Source of the DNA: Tetmemena sp. SeJ-2015
Lineage: Eukaryota; Ciliophora; Spirotrichea; Sporadotrichida; Oxytrichidae
Assembly (NCBI GenBank): GCA_027382625.1
Contig: JAJKFJ010021016.1
Location: 1-64,000, forward strand
Reading direction: 5' to 3'
Length of the DNA stretch: 64,000 nucleotides
Positions 56,632-64,000 of this stretch are shown piece by piece; positions within the stretch are counted from its first letter, which is position 1, and each line of letters starts with the position of its first letter. The notes under the pieces are model-generated. The model saw nothing but the letters and a program-made list of their open reading frames with translations, was not told the DNA's origin and made no database searches. The position numbers and the translations under genes were made by a program.

Positions 56632-59491
56632 TCATCTTTATAAAGACATATACTTAATTTTATAATGAATCTGATTAAGTTTCTGAGCAGAATAGAGCAT
56701 GCTATCAGGCATTATGAAACTTTGCCCCATCTCTTTGAAGAAAGCACTTGCCTTTTGGATTGCAATATCAGTGGAGATATTCTGATTTCCAGCATCAAGT
56801 TAATTGCGAATCCATATTGGAAACTTATCCTGCTTGTCCGAGCGAGAGTATCTTTTATCTGCAAATATCATCAGTCCATAGTCATACTTATTCCTCAACA
56901 CTCTGCCCACGCATTCATTATCATAAAAGTATCAATTCACATACACTAGTATAAGATCAATTGAATTGAGAGCACTGCCTCATCGCATCAAAGGTCAAAA
57001 AATCATTTTCTCTGATGTTGAAGTTCTCTCTTAAGAACTACATCCTGGCTTTAAGGTTTCTACTCAAAGTGTTCTGATAGGGAATTCCAAACATCACCAC
57101 ACAACGTCCATAGTGACCTGCAAAATCAACCCCTTCTGATACCTTGCCACGCGCAATCGAAAAGAAAACTGCTCCTCTTCCGTTATCACATGCTTACTTG
57201 TAATTCTCCAGAGCAAGGATGGTCTCAATAGAATGTTAATTATGCAATAAAAAATTCTCAAAGTTATCCTTTGTTTCAATGTAAATGAGTTTATTCTCTC
57301 TGACCTTTTAAAGAATGCCCATTTCATCCCACTTTACGATGATATGTTCCATGTACTTATAACTCGTAAAGAAGCAAACTATCCCATCAGGCACTATTCC
57401 AGATAACTCTATTAGCAGGTTACCATAATTTCTAATATTCCCTTGATTCTCTCGCTCATCGAATTTAGAAGAAATCTAAAGCTGATCCACTCCTTTTGTA
57501 ACAATTAAAGGCTATACTGCGTTTCTAGGTAGAATTATGTTAAACGCTTTCTTTAAAAATTTAATGAAGGAGTATAATTTGTAACTTTCAAAATTTTAGG
57601 CTAAAAGTCGAGCATTTTAGGATAAATCTCTATAGGCGAGATTGTTCCACTGGTCAAAATCACATTTCTGAATCTATTAAAGACAGGCTTAGTTGCTATT
57701 GAGGCATCCATGCAATAGAACTGCATCAAAGGATCATAAATTAAGTTATCTTGAGGGTAAGGCTCAATTATAACAGTAAAGCCTTTGAAATAGGTAGAGA
57801 GCAAGGTAGCGAAATCTGCTACTATTGTGATTGGAGAAAATTCATCTAGCACAGATATTTATAAAGTATTTAGTAGAGATGATAGCCTATCGTGAGCGAA
57901 CTTCAGAGATCTCTAATCTATGTAATACTTGCCCTGGAAAGTGTAGATCATTTGTAGAGGAGTTTGAATCCTAACTTCTCTTGTCTTGAGTTCATCCTTT
58001 AAGCATACGATGATTCTTCTAAGGAAGTTTATAAAGTGCTCAGCTTTTCGAATAGAGCCAGGAACTGCTTCCTTCAGAACGTCTTATTCTAAAAGAGGAT
58101 GCTAAAGAAGTTCTTTGTCCGAGATTTACAAAGTCTCTTCTTAGAAGTTAGAGAACATGCCTTAAACTAGTCTTTTATATTCCTCTTACAACCTAGAAGT
58201 GCTTGACTACATTTCTGCCTTTACCATATCCTCTAGCTTCTTTAAATTATTGCTAGCCAGCTCAAGAGTTTTCCTCGTGATATTAAGACTGAAGGCTTCT
58301 ATGCAGGCATTATCAATATTATGGCACTCATCGAAAACTACTATGCACTCCTTTTGCAACTCTTTGCTAACGAGATTGCTGATCTTAGGATCAAGCATGT
58401 ATGCATAATTGTAGACTATGATGTTTGCTTAAAGCAAGAAGTGTCTTGCTAAGAAGTAGGGACACATTTTTCTTTACCTTCCAAACTCTTTCAAGTCATC
58501 TAAGGTGTATACTCCATTTGGCATCTTGAACTGGTCGGCCTTGTTCCAAAAGTTTTCATAGAAAAGACAAATCTTTTGATTTTTATCCAAGTCCTCTATG
58601 TCCTAAATTTGAGCCGCAGGTATCTAATTCGTCATCATTCTTCCTTGGTCAAGATTAAATATGAAGGGGAAAATTATCTTAAATTATCGTTTTGCATCAC
58701 TATATTACTCTATAACCTTTGGTGTAAAGCTTCTTCTCTGATCCATGAATATAGTAAATTTGAAGACACTCTAATAAATGAAGCAGTTCTTTACCTACAC
58801 TAGCTGTCGACTCTTTCTCTGTCATCATCTTTTGAAACCTCAGGATGAATGCACAAATTTCTCCTGGAACTCAAGCACAACGCTAATACTGGGGAGTTCA
58901 AGGAATTATTATTTTGCTACTCTTAACGAGGGTTATTCTCGTAGCCTTTGGTCTCCTCATCAATCGACATATTTTAGAACTACTATTCCAATTATATTTT
59001 ATAGGAGTTTATGGATGAAGTAGAATATTATTGGGTAATAAGTTGTGATGCCGGCATTTGTTGGAAAGTCTTTATCTCTCTATTAAAGGACAAACTTTAG
59101 TTCCTCAAGTGTTTTCTCCATTTCGACGATTGTGCGAGTGCAATATATGAGTTTGAAGTTAGGTTTCTTTGCCTTGATGTATGAGAGGAATGAGCGATAA
59201 GAGACACACAGTTTTACCTGTTCCTGTTGGCATCTCCAAAATATCATGGCCCTATGTCAAATTAAGTAAGTGACCGCAATTTTCAATAAATAGAAGACTT
59301 ACATCACTATCAAGAGTGCGTTTAAGCTCTTTCATATACTCATACTACTCAGGATAGACGAAGTTGTAGGGGAAACTCACTATCAAGTCATCTATGTAGA
59401 ATCTATCTCAAAAGTCAATCAAATTTTATCAAGTAATTGGGCAAGTAAATCATTATATAGCTAGTCATGCTACAAATTTTACTTACTTCAT
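56632..59491 (-). CDS. ERCC2: XPD/Rad3 helicase of TFIIH
   Basis: The ATG complementary to 59489-59491 is split from the next exon by an intron (59403-59486), giving [20 protein letters not shown]. Then: EMPTGTGKT (Walker A), [59 protein letters not shown] (Walker B region), [38 protein letters not shown], and a C-terminal end [22 protein letters not shown] is the 5'-3' helicase of TFIIH for nucleotide excision repair and transcription initiation. The Walker B reads DECH where the family normally has DEAH. A second intron lies near 59,243-59,303, just before [10 protein letters not shown] one-base break occurs right after Walker A. Other IESs were not all resolved. The stop is complementary to 56632-56634. 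Confidence 0.9.
59403..59486 (-). other. 84-bp intron after the second XPD codon
   Basis: On the minus strand ATGAA is followed by GTAAGTAAAA, and the intron ends GATAG. Splicing makes MKFYIDDL, the conserved XPD N-terminus. Confidence 0.82.
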
Positions 59492-60465
59492 TTTGACAAT
59501 ATTTTTACTTTTAAAAATTAATTTCCATTTTTCCTCCTTTAAATGTATTTTCTCCTCTTTAAACATACTAAATTGATAATGTAAAGTTATATCAATTTTA
59601 GATGATTATAGCTGATAATTTAATAGAAAAGAGAATTAAATTTAATATTAAATTTAAAAAATGGTAAACAATGACTTTAATTGAAAATTTAAAATTAATT
59701 CTTTAGCTTAAATCTTTTGGAAATTTTTTTTTCCTTTTAAACTATTTTTTGGGGAAAAATAAAAAATTTTTTTCCCCGTTTTTTAAAAGAGAGGGGGGCG
59801 GTTGGATCAAAAACGAATAGTCTTACAAAAAGTTAAAAGAAAACCTTTTTTTTTATAAGTTTCAAAAGCGCAGATCAGGGTTAATCTGGATTTCAACTGC
59901 ACCCTTTTGCAACTCTCCATTTATTATTTTTAAACCAATCACCGATTTTTAATTAAAATTGCTATATATTATTATGATATTCTTTTCTTTTTTTTAGCCA
60001 ATTTTTTTTATCATTTCTATTGATTATTTTTATCTTACGTTCTTTGTTAAATAAATGATAATTGTGCAAAGGATAATTTTGAGGAGTGAAATGAAATCTG
60101 ATTAATTTAAATAAATCAGTAACAACAGAAATTTAATATTTTTGCTTTTAGAAACTATTAAAGTGATTTCTTCATTATTTATAAATACAAAAATAATACT
60201 CTCTTCCTAATGCCAGTTGTTATAAATAGTCAACAAAGTACCCATTTTTTAATTTTCACAATTAAAATTATTGCATTTTTAATTTTAAAAAATTAAAAAA
60301 AACTCAAATGAAACATAGAAAATTTACAAATTAGAATTGCACATGAATATAAGAGAAGAGTTAATTTGAATTCCTGATTTGGATAAATATTAATTAACTA
60401 AAATAATTATTTATAGATTGTATCTTATTTTTGTTTATCAGGAGAGCCTAAATTACAAATCTTTG
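59492..60465. other. AT-rich intergenic with homopolymer patch 3
   Basis: No coding signal was seen. About 59,690-59,860 has the same inflated homopolymer texture as the patches at 46.2 and 48.5 kb (runs of T, A, C and G up to 9), probably uncorrected read error. Confidence 0.45.
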
Positions 60466-60916
60466 ATGGCATTTAGAGACCTTGATATTAGATTTTATAT
60501 TACCTTGTGGCTCAGAAAGTGCAGCTTGCTTACAAAGTGGATTGGAGGAAAACGACTGAACAGATAGCATTACATTATTTCAAGACAATCCTTAGAGACT
60601 GCATTAAAACAATAAGCGCATCCAACTTCTTCATGCTTTCAGATTATGACTTTAATTATAGATAATTAATTATTTTCGGATGATCTAAGAGAGGAACTTA
60701 AAATCTCTTTGCCAATCATATAAAGCCGTAAAATTCAAGCCAGTCAAACAGCTACAATCAATCTTCTTTAAATATTAAGTATATATATTTAAAGCTGCGA
60801 AGACTCTGAAGCAGGAAGATCTTAAGAATTTAGAAGAGCAGTTCACATACTAATTGAGCAAATTCAAGCAAAATAATGAACGCTTTGTTGATTATAGGGT
60901 GAATATTATTGCATGA
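60466..60916 (+). CDS. Small unrecognised protein
   Basis: The ATG at 60466 plus one IES (pointer ACCTTG) gives MAFRDLVAQKVQLAYKVDWR, then HYFKTILRDCIKTISASNFF, DDLREELKISLPII, and KTLKQEDLKNLEEQFTYQLS, ending FVDYRVNIIA at TGA 60914-60916. It is helical and charged; at least one further frame change near 60,690 is unresolved. I do not recognise the family. Confidence 0.55.
60479..60507 (+). other. IES, pointer ACCTTG, 23 bp removed
   Basis: Copies at 60479-60484 and 60502-60507. Removal connects the only upstream ATG to the open frame. Confidence 0.78.
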
Positions 60917-61094
60917 TCTAGGATTGGCAAAACCTAATGAAGATAGAGTTCTTAAAAAAGTGATATACATTAAATTAGAGATAGTTTTAATTGATTATGT
61001 ATTTTAAATTAATGAGGGAGCAAGCTCCTACCAGTTTAGTGCAAGATAGCCATAGAATACTGCCTTAGTCTAACTTTTAGTTTTTTGTCCGCGT

Positions 61095-61396
61095 TCAAGA
61101 GGGTGGGTAGTTGTGGGTGAAAGTAGACTCCTTCTTGATGTTGTATTTAGTGCGGTATTTCCTTGCGTATGATGTTAATATCTTTGCAAATGCTGTTCAA
61201 AAGTACGCAAATCCAAGCATACTTTGGTAAAAATTTGAGTTTGCCAGTGAAGATGAGTCTCTGTTGATCGGGAGGGATGCCTTACATATCCTAGGCACTT
61301 GCCTCTTCAGAGGTCACTTTCAAGTTGGTTTTTAGTTGTTGATGTTGTTGTAGTTGTTGATGATGTTGTAGTAGATGAAGTCGTTACAGTAGACAT
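61095..61396 (-). CDS. Divergent ubiquitin-like gene or pseudogene
   Basis: On the complement, GIPPDQQRLIFTGK is the ubiquitin core, preceded by LKVTSEEASAQDMQ and followed later by YNIKKESTF (ubiquitin YNIQKESTL). An ATG complementary to 61394-61396 opens a Thr/Ser run in a different frame. The stretch between IFTGK and YNIKK is too long and unlike ubiquitin, so an IES probably lies there. The end reads HNYPPS then TGA instead of LRLRGG, so no diglycine is visible. It is either a decayed copy, or a ubiquitin-like gene whose last MDS is elsewhere. Confidence 0.55.
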
Positions 61397-61639
61397 TTAA
61401 AATTAATTAACTCTATGTATATAAAGCGTAATATAATATGAATCACACAACAAGGACTCAAACGCAATCTATTTCTAAGTTAAACCAATCCACGATCATA
61501 AATTCATATTCACCCTATATTTATCTTGGATTTTATTTCAAATGGATTTTACTTGAAGAGGTTAAGCAACTTATAGATACTCAAAGCATGAATAATTAAA
61601 AAAAGAACTATTTGAAATATAAATAGTAAATTATGTAAC

Positions 61640-64000
61640 ATGACTCCGAGAGACGGCCAATTAAAGATAAATTTAATGAAAGAGCAATCAATGGAAGGAA
61701 TCAGTCAGTTTGAAAAATCTATCGAGAGCCCTAACTAAGGAAATACAGTTTAAGTCATTTCTGATAGTGTGATGAGACACATGACCAATGAAATAAAGCC
61801 AGACATAGATAACCTTTAGCAATCACAGTCAAAGATACTCGAAGAGATATTTCATCACTTTTTGTATTTAGAGCTCAGATTCTTAAAAGACCACATCGCC
61901 TAACAATAATACTCTGTCAGTAGTGTCTAGAGAAGATCAATAATTTATTTTATCTTTTGCTAATCAACACTTGCATCTTCTTTGCAAAATACTCTCTAAA
62001 ATCAAATTAAAAGCTAGTAGTAGTCCTTAGAGGATCAGTTAACTGAGAGTAATTCATTCAAGCTCTCTTAGATAGCAATCTAAATACAGCAAGTTCTAGA
62101 CACTCCAAGAATTCTCTAAAGCAAAATTTTTAAATTAATTATTCAATCATTCAATCTAAATTTTAGACTTGCCTGCTTTGCTGAACTTTGTTGAGGAAGG
62201 AAGCTCTGAAAATAAGGATTTAGATTGCTATAAATTCATTAAGGATCTAGATCTCTCAACTATTGATCAAGAATAGTAACCGCACCTCTTTAATAAAAAT
62301 ATCGCAAATAAAATGCATAAACTTTTTAAGCTTCGCTCGTTTTAAAATTAGCTTTATTATTCTCTTATTTGATAAGAAATTAGTTTTGACACAGAGAGAA
62401 AAAGGTTGGTGAATCATAATTTAGCTTCATCATAGGCACATTATGATAATATGATAGACATTCCTCTTGAAAGAAATTCTATATCTGCTCCTATTTCCCA
62501 AATAGATACAGTAAATTACTTCTTAAATCAAATTATTGTAAATTTTAAAGTTCGGAGTTTAATAAAGAAAAATCCCTAATTTATTGAGGAGGAAGAAAAA
62601 GGAGGTGAGTTAAGAGTTTCATAAACACTCAGTAACTCTCAGATTAAGTTCACAAAACTTGGGTCAGCTCAAGTTGGTGAGGCGAACATCTTACAAACAG
62701 CTTTGCAGTTTCTTATAATATCATTTTTAGCTTTGCTCAGAAACAAAGAAGGAACTTAAATATTTTAATGAGTATTCTAACTTTGATTGTGGCCTAAGGT
62801 GATGGATAGTTGAAGATTATTTATCCAGAGTAAACGAATAGGCCAAGTTAAATTTTCTAGTTACCAGAGAAGAAGGGAATCATATTTATACAGCAGACTC
62901 TTGATTACTATTTGATAGGCCATAAAAAGGGTACTTTGACCATTCTTAATGAACATTATAATTTTTATTTATTTATAGAATATCAAAAGTTTTAAACTTG
63001 ATTTCTCTGTCAAAGATTAGATAAAGCTTGCATTTAAGTTTTTAATTTAGTTTTGCAGATACACCTTTGAGTGTAATTTCTAAAGTATACGATGAGAAGT
63101 TTTGAATATAAAATGAATTACTAAGAATTAAGATATTTAGTTTTACGCTTTGGTATTTTGTAATTCAGGGTATATCTATGCGATTAGTCTTGAATCTTTG
63201 GAAATTGTAGCTTATTTCAAACACTCATCCTAATGATTGAATTGTATTTTAAAATTGTTTTTGCTTTAATGGGGTATCAACCATGCTATTGAGTTAAGCC
63301 AAACATTTTAAACAATTTTATTAAACTGACGAATACTGTCTGGCCATTTCGAAGCAGACTGATTATACTTTCCAAGCAGGTCTACTATCTTTTATGAAGA
63401 TTCAGTTTTCAGGAGATCAATACTTCTAGTTTACTGAGCTGAAGGAAGAAGAATTTAAACTCTTGGATGCAAAAGGAGAGGCAAGACCCATTTTCAACGT
63501 GCAAGAAGCCATAGAAAATCAACTCGTTTTTACCACCACATTGGATCATTGCATTTTTAATTAATAGATCAAATTATGGTCTATGATAGAACTAAGAATT
63601 CAATTTTATAACGATTAAAAATCTATACTTGTTTTAAGAAACAGATAGTGAGCAAAATCGATAACCCATCAACAAACTCATCAAGCCCAACTTGCAATTA
63701 CAATGTATTAGAAAGATTTTGCTCCTTCTCAAGCCAAAATCCCTTCCTCATCTACAAAGACTCATTAATAAAGATTTATCCAATTAATTTGATTAAATAA
63801 ATTGGTACTCAAGATCAATAGGAGTGATCAACGTGGTCACAAATCAAGCGATCAAGCTCGTGGACTGCCCTTACAAACGCTGTGGAAATAAATACTCTCT
63901 CGTCCATGAACTGGTATATTCGCTAGATGAGAACTAACCTTAGAATGTGGCTAGTATCAACAGCATTGAGAAGTCACAAGATGAAAACATTCCTAACCAA
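61640..64000 (+). CDS. Large hypothetical protein, cut by the window edge
   Basis: Starts MTPRDGQLKINLMKEQSMEG. Gln-rich helical segments follow (HMTNEIKPDIDNLQQSQSKI, HHFLYLELRFLKDHIAQQQY), then across an IES KILDLPALLNFVEEGSENKD, and later ERNSISAPISQIDTVNYFLN, EEEFKLLDAKGEARPIFNVQ and NVVTNQAIKLVDCPYKRCGN. Coding continues to the last base. Hydrophobic stretches near 62,710-62,810 and 62,990 may be membrane segments or IES. I do not recognise the family. Confidence 0.6.
62124..62164 (+). other. IES, pointer AAATTTT, 34 bp removed
   Basis: Copies at 62124-62130 and 62158-62164. The join reads ILQSKILDLPALLNFVEEG; otherwise a TGA follows at once. Confidence 0.82.

Noticed and set aside
1..64000. 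CRISPR arrays, bacterial operators, ribosome binding sites, riboswitches
   Set aside because: The window is a eukaryotic ciliate germline; no regularly spaced repeats or bacterial signals are present.

Overview
The window reads as germline (micronuclear) DNA of a spirotrichous ciliate of the Oxytricha/Stylonychia type. Three observations support this. (1) Long reading frames use TAA and TAG as glutamine and end only at TGA. (2) Genes are cut by AT-rich inserts, 13 bp to several hundred bp long. Each insert is flanked by a short exact direct repeat (a pointer), and removing one repeat plus the insert restores the frame and the conserved motif. These are internal eliminated sequences (IESs) between macronuclear-destined segments (MDSs). 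(3) Separate GT-AG introns also occur. All motifs below were read by eye; no database search was run. For each IES feature, the coordinates run from the first base of the first pointer copy to the last base of the second.

Layout. 0.8-5.1 kb (+): RING-H2 membrane protein. 5.8-9.6 (-): ciliate membrane protein. 10.7-12.9 (-): coiled-coil protein, divergent from RSPH10B-like MORN protein 12.9-15.1 (+). 15.1-17.0 (+): DHHC acyltransferase. 17.2-18.3 (-): LZTFL1. 18.4-20.3 (+): cytochrome P450. 20.4-21.6 (+): Rab11-like GTPase. 21.8-22.9 (-): La protein. 23.2-24.6 (-): EngB-type GTPase. 24.7-25.4 (-): coiled-coil protein. 25.5-27.3 (+): RMI1. 27.6-32.5 (+): VPS8, first part.

32.5-52.5 kb is the outstanding feature. 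VPS8 stops at a 12-bp pointer and resumes, in frame, at an identical 12-bp pointer 20 kb away. The 20-kb insert carries ZC3H15 (-), an array of three divergent homeodomain genes (-), a coding stretch of unknown function (+), a coiled-coil gene (-) and an unknown gene (-). Several of these carry their own IESs, so the locus is nested.

52.5-55.9 (+): rest of VPS8, including its RING. 56.1-56.4 (+): small TIM chaperone. 56.6-59.5 (-): XPD helicase. 60.5-60.9 (+): small unknown gene. 61.1-61.4 (-): ubiquitin-like gene. 61.6 to the edge (+): large hypothetical gene.

The genes share no pathway. Membrane traffic (VPS8, Rab11, DHHC), cilia (RSPH10B, LZTFL1, coiled-coil proteins) and genome maintenance (RMI1, XPD) are each represented, as expected where each locus becomes its own macronuclear chromosome. 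Several IESs and one intron cut through catalytic motifs, so those genes are only usable after rearrangement or splicing. A few one-base frame breaks and three homopolymer-rich patches look like assembly error.
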